A program made the translations under genes and the position numbers. A stretch of DNA of 34,681 nucleotides, taken from an uncultured Oscillibacter sp. (GTDB taxonomy: Bacteria; Bacillota; Clostridia; Oscillospirales; Oscillospiraceae). The stretch spans positions 1 through 34,681 of the forward strand of contig NZ_CANTJS010000032.1 of the NCBI RefSeq assembly GCF_947654275.1. The letters are read 5' to 3'. The notes below the pieces were generated by a model. That model made no database searches. It was not told where the DNA came from and was given only the letters and a program-made list of their open reading frames with translations. Shown here in pieces: positions 1-7,091 of this stretch; the stretch's first letter is position 1, and every line of letters starts with the position of its first letter.

Positions 1-86
1 GCTTTCAGGGACAGGGATTTGTCCCGCAGGTGGTGGTTGGACATGACGGTGTAATCTGTGGTTTTCTTGACATGAAATACTGACAT
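1..86 (-). CDS. Replication initiator A N-terminal-like / DUF6017-type protein, 5' end only
   Basis: Only the first 28 codons lie in the window, and the gene runs off the left edge. The visible start reads MSVFHVKKTTDYTVMSNHH, followed by a basic LRDKSLSLKA stretch. This opening is characteristic of the helix-turn-helix replication initiator (RepA-N / DUF6017) proteins carried by clostridial plasmids and integrative conjugative elements, where it begins a winged-helix DNA-binding domain. ATG 86 is preferred because GGAG (97-100) sits 10-11 bases away; an in-frame ATG at 95 is too close to that site. It is divergent from the XRE-recombinase pair, with about 90 bp shared between them. It marks the left flank as mobile-element DNA. 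The family call rests on 28 residues only. Confidence 0.6.
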   Translation of the reverse strand, partial: MSVFHVKKTTDYTVMSNHHLRDKSLSLK

Positions 87-125
87 GGTATTCATATCTC
101 CTTTCTTTGCAATTCACAATTTGGA

Positions 126-154
126 TTGACAGAGACATCACTTTCTGCTACACT
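126..154 (+). promoter_or_regulatory. SigmaA-type promoter of the XRE-recombinase operon
   Basis: TTGACA (126-131) is followed after 17 bp by TACACT (149-154), near the sigmaA consensus. The predicted transcript starts about 20 nt before the TTG start at 180. This rules out a translation start at 126, which falls inside the -35 box. Confidence 0.65.
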
Positions 155-179
155 ATCAGTACGACAGGAGGTGAACAAT

Positions 180-536
180 TTGAGCGATATAGGCAAAAGA
201 ATGAGAACGCTCCGGGAGGGCATCGGACTGTCCCAAGCCAAGTTCGGAAAAATTGCTGGCATCCCCCAGGCTACCATCAATCGATACGAAACAGGCTACT
301 CCGCCGCTCCCATCAAAGTGCTGATCTGGTATGCGGATTACTTCGATGTGTCGATGGATTATATCTGCTGCCGCACTGAAAAACCCCAGGGCAAGCTGTA
401 CGAGTACAAGCCAAAAATTCTGGAAGAAGATAAGGACATGAGGCGGTTTGTGGAGATGTGCTTTGACCCCGCCTCACCCATGAATGACCGCTTGAAAAAA
501 GCCATCGTTGAAATGCTGGAGGGGGTGAAAGAGTGA
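180..536 (+). CDS. XRE-family transcriptional regulator (mobile-element repressor type)
   Basis: A 118-residue DNA-binding protein. Residues 3-60 form a Cro/C1-type helix-turn-helix: IGKRMRTLREGIGLSQAKFG, then a recognition helix around IPQATINRYETG, ending with the YADYFDVSMDYI helix seen in many Clostridia XRE repressors. The C-terminal 55 residues are charged and helical. The start is TTG 180: AGGAGGTG at 166-173 lies 6 bases upstream, while a longer in-frame start would overlap the promoter. Its stop overlaps the GTG start of the serine recombinase (GTGA, 533-536), so the two are translationally coupled. By analogy with integrative elements it probably controls recombinase expression and excision; that role is inferred from context only. 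Confidence 0.85.
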   Translation: MSDIGKRMRTLREGIGLSQAKFGKIAGIPQATINRYETGYSAAPIKVLIWYADYFDVSMDYICCRTEKPQGKLYEYKPKILEEDKDMRRFVEMCFDPASPMNDRLKKAIVEMLEGVKE

Positions 537-2320
537 ACATTGTCATTTACGCCCGATATTCCAGCCACAGCCAGACAGAGCAATCCATTGAGGGCCAGCT
601 TCAAACCTGCTATGAGTTTGCCAAGAACAACGGGCATATCGTGATTGGCGAATACATCGACCGGGCGCAGAGCGGCACGACAGACAGCCGGGCCGAGTTT
701 CAGCGCATGATTGCCGACAGCGACAAACACATTTTTGAGGGTGTGCTTGTCTATCAGCTTGACCGCTTTGCCCGGAACCGCTATGACAGCGCCATCAACA
801 AGGCCAAGCTCAAAAAGAACGGCGTCCGGGTGATCTCCGCCAGAGAAAATATCAGTGACGACGCCAGCGGTATTTTGGTGGAGGGCGTGTTGGAGAGCAT
901 GGCCGAATACTACTCGGCGGAGCTGTCCCAAAAGATATGGCGGGGCATGGACATCAACGCTGAAAAGTGTTTGAGCAATGGGAGCAATCCGGGCCTTGGC
1001 TACTATGTGGACGAGGAACGCCGCTTCCATGTTGACCCGGAGGGTGCTGCTATTGTCCGGGAGATTTTTGAGATGTACGCCAGCGGAAAAACCGTCGCTG
1101 AAATCACGAAATATCTCAACTCGAAGCAGGTCAAGACCTCCCAGGGCAAGGAGTTCAACAAGAACAGTCTGCACCGGCTTTTGCGGAACAAGCGGTACAT
1201 CGGCTATTACATCTACAAGGACGCGGAAACGCCGGGCGGGATGCCCCGCATCATTGAGGACGAGCTTTTTCAGCGGGTACAGCATATCCTTGACCGCAAC
1301 AAAAAAGCTCCCGCCCGTTCCAGGGGGCGAGAGGAATATCTGCTGACGACGAAGCTGTTTTGCGGCTACTGCCGGGAGATGATGACCGGCTACGGCGGGA
1401 CGGGGAAATCCGGGACAGCCTATCGCTACTACGCCTGCAAGAGCGCCAAGAAAAAGGCTTGCCGGAAGAAAGTTGTCAACAAGCAGAAAATCGAGGATAG
1501 GATTGTTTTGGAGTGCCGCAAGCTGTTGACGGACAGCAATCTCGAAAAGATTTCCCTCGCGGTTGCCGCCGCTTGTGAGGCCGACTATGACAGCTCCGCC
1601 ATCAAGCGCATCAAAGCGGCGATACAGGAGGCGGACGCCGCCATAGAAAACCTCTGGAAAGCGTTGGAGCATGGGCAGGCGGTGGATATGATTACCGAAC
1701 GCATTGAGAAGCGCAAGCGAGAAAAGGACGAGTTGCAGGGCCAGCTTGCCATAGAAATGGGAAAGCAGGTCACATTCACTGCACCGCAAATCAAAGCATT
1801 TCTCTACTCGCTGAAACGGGGAAATATCAACGACGAAAACAGCCGCCGGGGAATAGTGAATATTTTCCTGCGGGCCATCTACCTTTACGACGACAGAATG
1901 ACGCTGATCCTCAACGGAGGCGACAGGCCGATCACCATTGACGATATTCTGCTGGACGAGATAGAGGAACACTTTGAGGACGCAGTTTCAAGTCATGCGG
2001 GGTGTTCACCGTTGGTTGCGGTCGCTCCACCAGCTCAGAAATTCCCAACACCGCTTCGTTTCCCGCCTTTGGGTGGAAAACTGCGCTATGTTGGGAATTT
2101 CTTCGTTTTCCGCCGCGGACCACTTCGCTGGATTCCCGGCGGAGGGAAGACAGGGGATGCAAGAGACATTCCACACCACAAAAAGCCGCGGGAGGCTCCC
2201 TCTTGGGACCCTCCCGCGGTCTTTCCCTCTCTTCCGGTCTTTCGGTCTTTTTCCGGAAGGACCGGCCACAGTTTTCTTACGCGGCGGCAGGCGTCTTCGC
2301 CGCGCCCTTGCTCAGGCTGA
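533..2320 (+). CDS. Large serine recombinase of an integrated element, with a read-through C-terminal tail
   Basis: A site-specific integrase/excisionase of the large serine recombinase family. Residues 1-145 are the resolvase catalytic domain: IVIYARYSSHSQTEQSIEGQ carries the nucleophilic serine, and the LDRFARNRYD motif follows. Residues about 155-260 form the Recombinase domain (NPGLGYYVDEE...LHRLLRNKRYIGYY). A zinc ribbon follows (CGYC...YACKSAKKKAC), then a coiled coil around residues 345-420. GTG 533 overlaps the upstream XRE stop. Homology-like sequence ends near residue 483 (about 1982). The last 110 or so residues are proline-, arginine- and glycine-rich, cross an inverted repeat and the terminator of the next gene, and overlap its 3' end by 44 bp. 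The functional protein is probably about 480-500 residues with a tail supplied by flanking DNA. Confidence 0.85.
   Translation: MNIVIYARYSSHSQTEQSIEGQLQTCYEFAKNNGHIVIGEYIDRAQSGTTDSRAEFQRMIADSDKHIFEGVLVYQLDRFARNRYDSAINKAKLKKNGVRVISARENISDDASGILVEGVLESMAEYYSAELSQKIWRGMDINAEKCLSNGSNPGLGYYVDEERRFHVDPEGAAIVREIFEMYASGKTVAEITKYLNSKQVKTSQGKEFNKNSLHRLLRNKRYIGYYIYKDAETPGGMPRIIEDELFQRVQHILDRNKKAPARSRGREEYLLTTKLFCGYCREMMTGYGGTGKSGTAYRYYACKSAKKKACRKKVVNKQKIEDRIVLECRKLLTDSNLEKISLAVAAACEADYDSSAIKRIKAAIQEADAAIENLWKALEHGQAVDMITERIEKRKREKDELQGQLAIEMGKQVTFTAPQIKAFLYSLKRGNINDENSRRGIVNIFLRAIYLYDDRMTLILNGGDRPITIDDILLDEIEEHFEDAVSSHAGCSPLVAVAPPAQKFPTPLRFPPLGGKLRYVGNFFVFRRGPLRWIPGGGKTGDARDIPHHKKPREAPSWDPPAVFPSLPVFRSFSGRTGHSFLTRRQASSPRPCSG
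2038..2114. repeat. Paired inverted and direct repeats at the recombinase 3' end
   Basis: GAAATTCCCAACA (2038-2050) has a perfect 13-bp inverted copy, TGTTGGGAATTTC (2089-2101). Each arm is followed by the direct repeat CTTCGTTTYCCGCC (2054-2067 and 2101-2114, 13 of 14 identical). The block lies where the recombinase stops resembling its family. It could be an attachment-site region, a transcription hairpin or a dispersed host repeat. Confidence 0.6.
2180..2219 (-). terminator. Intrinsic terminator of the metallophosphoesterase gene
   Basis: Arms 2186-2200 (CCGCGGGAGGCTCCC) and 2205-2219 form a 15-bp stem with one C-C mismatch and a 4-nt loop. The minus strand then reads TTTTTG. It sits 57 bp past the stop of the minus-strand gene. 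Confidence 0.85.
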
Positions 2321-5072
2321 CGGTAATATCATACTGGTCGATCACATCAAACCTGGACCAGTCCTCTTCCACGCCTCTCTGGTAGGCGGTGACATGGATG
2401 CCGTCCTCGTCCACAGTGACCATGCTGAAAATCTGCTGGGAGTTTTCCGCGCCGTCCTTGTGGACCACGGCGAATTTTCCGCCGGCAGTGTCCTCCTCGA
2501 ACTCGTCCAGCTTTTCGCCCAGGGAGGAGCTGGTCATGAAGGTGGTGCCCCTTCCAATATCCACCACCTTGTTCTCCCTGGCGGTGGTACGGATATATTC
2601 GTGGTCATGCCCGTTGAGGTACAGGTCTACCTGGAGCTCGTCGCACAGGGCGGGGATATAGGGATAGTCGGCGGGGTCGTTGAAGTTCACAATGTAGGTA
2701 CCCACATGCGCCGCCATGATGCGCCAGGTGCAGTCCGCCTCCTCATAGACCTTCCTGGCCCAGGCGGTCTGCTCGGCGAAGAATCTGGCCCGGTCGGCCT
2801 CGATGTCCGCCCCCTGCTTTCCGGAATAGGGGTCCGCGTTGATGAAGACAAAGCAGGCGTCGCCTACGACACACCAGCCGGTTCCCTCCAGGGGACCGTA
2901 TTCCGCCTCGTTGGGCAGACTGGTCCGGGCCCCGTACTGTTTGTATAGCAGGTCGCCGGCGTTCTCGTGGTTGCCGGGAAGCAGGATGTTCAGCCCGTCC
3001 GCCATATGGCCGCCCAGCTTGTCGAAGAAGTCCGTCCACTGGGCGCTCTTGTAGCCTGCGTCCACCAGGTCGCCGGTGTTCAGCAGGAAGTCCGGCTGAA
3101 CCTCCAGCTTGCCGACGAAGTGCTCCATGGTGTTCAGGAAGGGGTCATAGCCGGAGGGCTCCTCCGCCTGGAGGTCGCCGTACTGCATGAAGGTAAAGGC
3201 CCCGGACTCCGGCAGGGTGGTGAAGCTGTGAACCTCGCTGCGCCAGTCCTTGCCCCGGAAGGCGCCGCCCACCGAGTATTCATAGGCGGTTTCCGCCTTC
3301 AGCCCGGTGAGGACGGCGGAGTGGCTCTGGGTTTCCTCCCAGCCCTTGGTCAGGTAGTGAAGGACGCTTTCGCCTTTTACGGTTTTCCATTCGCTCTCGC
3401 CCTTGGCCCGGTACCAGGCTTTGGAATCCGTCACGGCGGGGTCGGTGAGCCAGTTGAGGTTTACCTCGGCGTAGGTTTCGCCCACCTGGCAGAGAATCTC
3501 CCGGGGAGCGGCGTCAATCACGCCGTCGTCCAGCTTCAGGGGCAGGGGGACGGAGGTATCCGTGGGAACCGTAATGGTTTCGCCGTCCACCACGGCGGCG
3601 GCATAATAGTAGTACTGCCCGGGGTCCTTCAGGGGCAGGACGGTTTTGCCGCCCTCGGGCACGTCCACGGAGTCGGCGAGCTTCTCCGGGTCCTTGCCGT
3701 AGAAGACCTTGAGGCTCTCGGCCTCCTTGCCCTCGGGGAGCAGCAGACGGACGCTGACGGTGGGCTGAGTGCCCTTGGCGGCCCAGTTCACCAGCTGGTC
3801 GTCCAGCAGCAGGACCGGCGCTTCAATGACCAGATCCCCGGCTACCTTCAGCTCCGGGGCGTTTCCGGCCTTGACGAAGCCGGAGAGCATGGGATAGCCC
3901 TCATCGGCCTTGCCCACCCAGGACCATGTGGTCTGGAAATCCCATTTGAGCTCCTTTTCATACTGGTCCCGGCTTTGCAGGACCCCGGCGGAAGCAGTCA
4001 TGAAGATTTCCCGGTTGGGGTGCTGTTCCGGCTGGTTGCCGGAGAGGACCGCACCCTCCCACACGTAATTGTGCGTGATATTCGCGCCGCTCTCGCCGTC
4101 CAGAGCGCCTACAAAGCGGTCGATTTTCTGAGCGCCCTCCTCGCCGGAGACCTCTTTGACCACGGAAACGGTATTTTTCAGGAAGTCCGCCGCGGCGAAC
4201 GCGCCGGCGACGCCGCCGCCGGAGACGGGGCCCTCGCCGTTGGAGACGGTCAGGGAGCCGCCCACGAAGCAGTTTTCCACCGCGCCGCCGGTCTCAATGC
4301 TGCCCGCCAGACCGCCGGTGAGCTCCTTGGCCTTGACCTTCATATAGGAGAGGCAGTTGCGGACAGGGCCCTCGCACTTGCCCACCAGGCCGCCGGTGGT
4401 CTCCTTGGCCTTGACGGAGCCGGTGGCAAAGCAGTTTTCAATGGTACCGTAGCTGACGCCGGCAAAAGCGCCGCAGGTTTTCTTGCCCTCAATCGTCACA
4501 TCCGCAAGGCCCAGGTTCCGGATGGAGGGGCTGGTAAAGGTCTCGTCTCCCAGATAGCCCACCAGAGCGGCATATTTCTCGTCAATCCGGCAGATGCGGA
4601 GGTTGGAAATCGTGTGGTATTGTCCGTCGATCTGACCCTTGAACCATCCGTCGGTCTTATCGGCGTTTTCGCTCTTGTTCCCGGACAGAGGCGGCATCCA
4701 GCCCTCGGTCTCTTCGCCGGAGGCGGCGGTAATGGCCTTGCCCACGGAGTCCATCAGCGGGCCCATATCAATATCCGCCGTCAGAACATAATGCCCGTCC
4801 CGGGGCGCGTCGGGCTGGCCGTCCCGGTTGGTGTCGGCGGATTTCCAGGCGCCGGACAAAAACAGCAGCTGTTCCGGCGTGCTGATTTCATAGACCTTGG
4901 CGGTCTTGTTGTACACCGGGGGCTTGGCGCCCAGGGAGACCAGGGTCTCCGTGTCCCAGACCTCTTCGGTCCACCAGCCGTCTGTTTTCTGTTCCTTGGC
5001 GGAGACGCCCATAGGCAGCGTCATGGCCAGGACCAGCAGCAGAGCCGTCCATTTCGCAAAGGCTTTTTTCAT
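2277..5072 (-). CDS. Secreted GLUG-repeat / calcineurin-like metallophosphoesterase
   Basis: A 931-residue exported protein. Residues 1-25 are a signal peptide ending MGVSA. A calcium-loop-like DTNRDGQPD segment lies near residue 83. GLUG-like repeats (GGLVGKCEGPVRNCLS, GGLAGSIETGGAVENCF) fill about residues 180-310. A fibronectin/purple-acid-phosphatase-N-like beta domain spans about 525-620. The calcineurin-like phosphoesterase core starts near 625 with the metal-binding motifs GDLQ, GDLVD, GNHE, AHVG and GHDHEY. It should hydrolyse phosphomonoesters or diesters outside the cell; the substrate cannot be read from sequence. GLUG repeats in Firmicutes usually occur in surface or adhesive proteins. 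No LPXTG or lipobox is visible, so anchoring is unclear. The ATG at 5072 has GGAGGATGG 8-9 bases upstream. It is transcribed alone. Confidence 0.88.
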   Translation of the reverse strand: MKKAFAKWTALLLVLAMTLPMGVSAKEQKTDGWWTEEVWDTETLVSLGAKPPVYNKTAKVYEISTPEQLLFLSGAWKSADTNRDGQPDAPRDGHYVLTADIDMGPLMDSVGKAITAASGEETEGWMPPLSGNKSENADKTDGWFKGQIDGQYHTISNLRICRIDEKYAALVGYLGDETFTSPSIRNLGLADVTIEGKKTCGAFAGVSYGTIENCFATGSVKAKETTGGLVGKCEGPVRNCLSYMKVKAKELTGGLAGSIETGGAVENCFVGGSLTVSNGEGPVSGGGVAGAFAAADFLKNTVSVVKEVSGEEGAQKIDRFVGALDGESGANITHNYVWEGAVLSGNQPEQHPNREIFMTASAGVLQSRDQYEKELKWDFQTTWSWVGKADEGYPMLSGFVKAGNAPELKVAGDLVIEAPVLLLDDQLVNWAAKGTQPTVSVRLLLPEGKEAESLKVFYGKDPEKLADSVDVPEGGKTVLPLKDPGQYYYYAAAVVDGETITVPTDTSVPLPLKLDDGVIDAAPREILCQVGETYAEVNLNWLTDPAVTDSKAWYRAKGESEWKTVKGESVLHYLTKGWEETQSHSAVLTGLKAETAYEYSVGGAFRGKDWRSEVHSFTTLPESGAFTFMQYGDLQAEEPSGYDPFLNTMEHFVGKLEVQPDFLLNTGDLVDAGYKSAQWTDFFDKLGGHMADGLNILLPGNHENAGDLLYKQYGARTSLPNEAEYGPLEGTGWCVVGDACFVFINADPYSGKQGADIEADRARFFAEQTAWARKVYEEADCTWRIMAAHVGTYIVNFNDPADYPYIPALCDELQVDLYLNGHDHEYIRTTARENKVVDIGRGTTFMTSSSLGEKLDEFEEDTAGGKFAVVHKDGAENSQQIFSMVTVDEDGIHVTAYQRGVEEDWSRFDVIDQYDITVSLSKGAAKTPAAA

Positions 5073-5143
5073 CGTGATTCCATCCTCCTTTTTCAGCTCC
5101 GCCGCGTCCGGAGCTGTCTCCGGGGCGGGGCCGGGTTATGGTT

Positions 5144-5173
5144 ACCTTAGTCCTCTTTTCCCTGTGTTGTCAA
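5144..5173 (-). promoter_or_regulatory. Candidate promoter of the metallophosphoesterase gene
   Basis: On the minus strand TTGACA (complement of 5168-5173) is followed after 18 bp by TAAGGT (5144-5149), a 4/6 match to the -10 box. The predicted leader is about 65 nt. Inverted CGCAAA/TTTGCG arms lie further upstream at 5235-5257. Confidence 0.5.
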
Positions 5174-5327
5174 TAGCGTTTCAGCATTTTCCACAATTGT
5201 CACGATTGCACAAGCGTTTGCCTATGTATGTTTTCGCAAATTTCGCATTCGTTTGCGTAAACAGACGGACGGGTCCGGAAAACAGGCCGGGGAGGCGTTG
5301 GAATCCCCGCTTTTCAGCGGAACCGCA

Positions 5328-5356
5328 TTGACCCCGCGTTCCCGTTCCGTTATAAT
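5328..5356 (+). promoter_or_regulatory. Strong sigmaA-type promoter, probably for hsdMSR
   Basis: TTGACC (5328-5333), a 17-bp spacer and a perfect TATAAT (5351-5356). Transcription should start near 5363, leaving a leader of about 195 nt before the hsdM ATG at 5559. Confidence 0.75.
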
Positions 5357-5486
5357 GATACCCAAAGGAGCCCGGGCCCGCCGGCGGAAGAGGGCTTGCG
5401 CGGTTCGGATGATGCGGCCTGCGGTTTCACATCCGGGCCGGTTCGATTGCTTCCGAACGGAAAGGCCGGAAGTAATCGATGCCATG

Positions 5487-5522
5487 TTTTGCGGCTGCCG
5501 CCGTTTACGGCGGCGGGCAAAA
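5487..5522 (+). promoter_or_regulatory. Leader hairpin upstream of hsdM
   Basis: TTTTGC (5487-5492) pairs with GCAAAA (5517-5522). An inner GCCGCCG/CGGCGGC stem has a TTTA loop, with an internal GGCT/GG bulge between the two stems. No T-run follows, so it is more likely a leader structure than a terminator. Confidence 0.5.
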
Positions 5523-5558
5523 CGGCTCAAATCATATCACAATCACGGAGGCAGGAGT

Positions 5559-7091
5559 ATGATTACAGGTGCGGTTAAAAACAAGATTGACAAAATATGG
5601 ACGGACATCTGGGCCGGCGGCATCACCAATCCCCTGACGGTCATTGAGCAGCTGACCTATCTGATGTTCATCCGCTCTCTGGACGAGAAGGAACTGGAGG
5701 CCGAGGAATTCGAGAACGCCTCCGGAGAGGCCATGCCCAGGATGTTCCCCCAGTCGGCAGTCGGGCAGTCCATGCGCTGGAGCCGGTTCAAAAACAGCGA
5801 CCCCCGGGAGATTTACGAAATCATGTCCCAGCGGGTATTCCCCGCCATTAAAAAGCTGCGGCACGGCCGTCTCCCGGACTTTAACGCCCAGGGGGAGCTG
5901 GAGGAGATCGAGGACGGCCCCGGCGGGTCCGAGGAGGGCGTCACCGCTTTTGCCCGCTTTATGGACGACGCCATGTTCCTGATTCCCACGCCTCAGGTGC
6001 TGCAAAAAATCATCACCGGGCTGGACGACCTCTATGAACACGACATCGCGGAGCTTGACATGCAGGGCGACCTGTATGAATACATGCTGGGCAAGCTGGC
6101 CACCGCCGGGCAGAACGGCCAGTTCCGCACCCCAAAACACATCCGGGAGATGATGGTGGAGCTGCTGGAGCCCACGCCGGACGACGTCATCTGCGACCCG
6201 GCCTGCGGCACGGCGGGCTTTCTGGTCTCCGCCTCGGAGTACGTCCGCCGCCGCTATGAGGACGTTATGACCCCGGAGCAGTGGGACCACTTCGCGGGCC
6301 CCATGTTCACCGGCTTCGACACCGACAGGACCATGCTGCGCATCTCCGCCATGAACCTGATGCTCCACTCCATCAGCGCCCCGGAAATCGACTATCAGGA
6401 CAGCGTATCCAAGCAGAACCAGGTCAGCGAGGGGTACACCATGTGTCTGGCCAATCCCCCCTTCAAGGGCACCGTGGACGCGGAGAGCATCCACGACAAT
6501 CTGAAAGCGGTTACAAACACCAAAAAAACGGAGCTGCTGTTCCTGGCCCTGTTCCTGCGGATGCTGAAAAAGGGCGGGCAGTGCGCCTGCATCGTCCCGG
6601 ACGGCGTGCTGTTCAGCACCTCCAAGGCGCATAAGGACATCCGCCGGGAGCTGGTGGAAAACCATCAGCTCCGGGCCGTGATCTCCATGCCCTCCGGGGT
6701 GTTCAAGCCCTACGCCGGGGTGTCCACCGCCGTGCTGGTGTTCACCAAGACCGGCGCAGGCGGAACGGAAAACGTCTGGTTTTACGATATGCGGGCCGAC
6801 GGCTTCAGCCTGGACGACAAGCGCGGCGAGATTTCCGAAAACGACATTCCCGACATCATCCGGCGGTTCCGTGACCCGGAGGGCGAGGCGGGCCGGACGC
6901 GCACTGAACAGAGCTTTTTTGTGCCCCGGGCGGAGATTGCGGAAAACGGCTATGATTTGTCCATCAACAAGTACAAAAAGACGGAGTATGTGCCGGTGGA
7001 GTATCCGCCCACCGGCGAGATTCTGGACGAGCTGGAAAAGCTGGAGCAGGAAATCACGGCGGGCCTGGCGGAACTGAGAGGGATGCTGTGA
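5559..7091 (+). CDS. hsdM: Type I restriction-modification methyltransferase subunit HsdM
   Basis: A 510-residue N6-adenine DNA methyltransferase subunit that forms M2S with HsdS, and R2M2S with HsdR for restriction. The N-terminal HsdM domain (about 1-140) contains LTVIEQLTYLMFIRSLDEKE. The SAM-binding motif DPACGTAGFL lies near residue 213 and the catalytic NPPF near 299, both intact. Length is normal for the family. ATG 5559 is preferred over longer in-frame starts because GGAGGCAGGAG (5547-5557) precedes it and the strong promoter lies upstream. The stop TGA shares its last base with the hsdS ATG (TGATG), indicating translational coupling. Sequence is GC-rich, unlike hsdS. Confidence 0.95.
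   Translation: MITGAVKNKIDKIWTDIWAGGITNPLTVIEQLTYLMFIRSLDEKELEAEEFENASGEAMPRMFPQSAVGQSMRWSRFKNSDPREIYEIMSQRVFPAIKKLRHGRLPDFNAQGELEEIEDGPGGSEEGVTAFARFMDDAMFLIPTPQVLQKIITGLDDLYEHDIAELDMQGDLYEYMLGKLATAGQNGQFRTPKHIREMMVELLEPTPDDVICDPACGTAGFLVSASEYVRRRYEDVMTPEQWDHFAGPMFTGFDTDRTMLRISAMNLMLHSISAPEIDYQDSVSKQNQVSEGYTMCLANPPFKGTVDAESIHDNLKAVTNTKKTELLFLALFLRMLKKGGQCACIVPDGVLFSTSKAHKDIRRELVENHQLRAVISMPSGVFKPYAGVSTAVLVFTKTGAGGTENVWFYDMRADGFSLDDKRGEISENDIPDIIRRFRDPEGEAGRTRTEQSFFVPRAEIAENGYDLSINKYKKTEYVPVEYPPTGEILDELEKLEQEITAGLAELRGML

Larger units (their letters stand above)
5073..5558. other. 486-bp intergenic region between divergent genes
   Basis: No convincing gene is seen. It holds the minus-strand promoter of the phosphoesterase, CGCAAA/TTTGCG inverted arms (5235-5257), a strong plus-strand promoter (5328-5356) and a hairpin before hsdM (5487-5522). 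Short open frames here lack ribosome sites and family resemblance. Confidence 0.6.

Noticed and set aside
2967..5150. A 727-codon plus-strand open frame opposite the metallophosphoesterase
   Set aside because: Low-complexity translation rich in G, L, V, A and H, typical of the antisense of GC-rich genes, with no start signals.
5253..5558. N-terminal extension of HsdM
   Set aside because: The in-frame extension overlaps the promoter and a hairpin, is arginine-rich and unlike HsdM, while ATG 5559 has a strong ribosome site.
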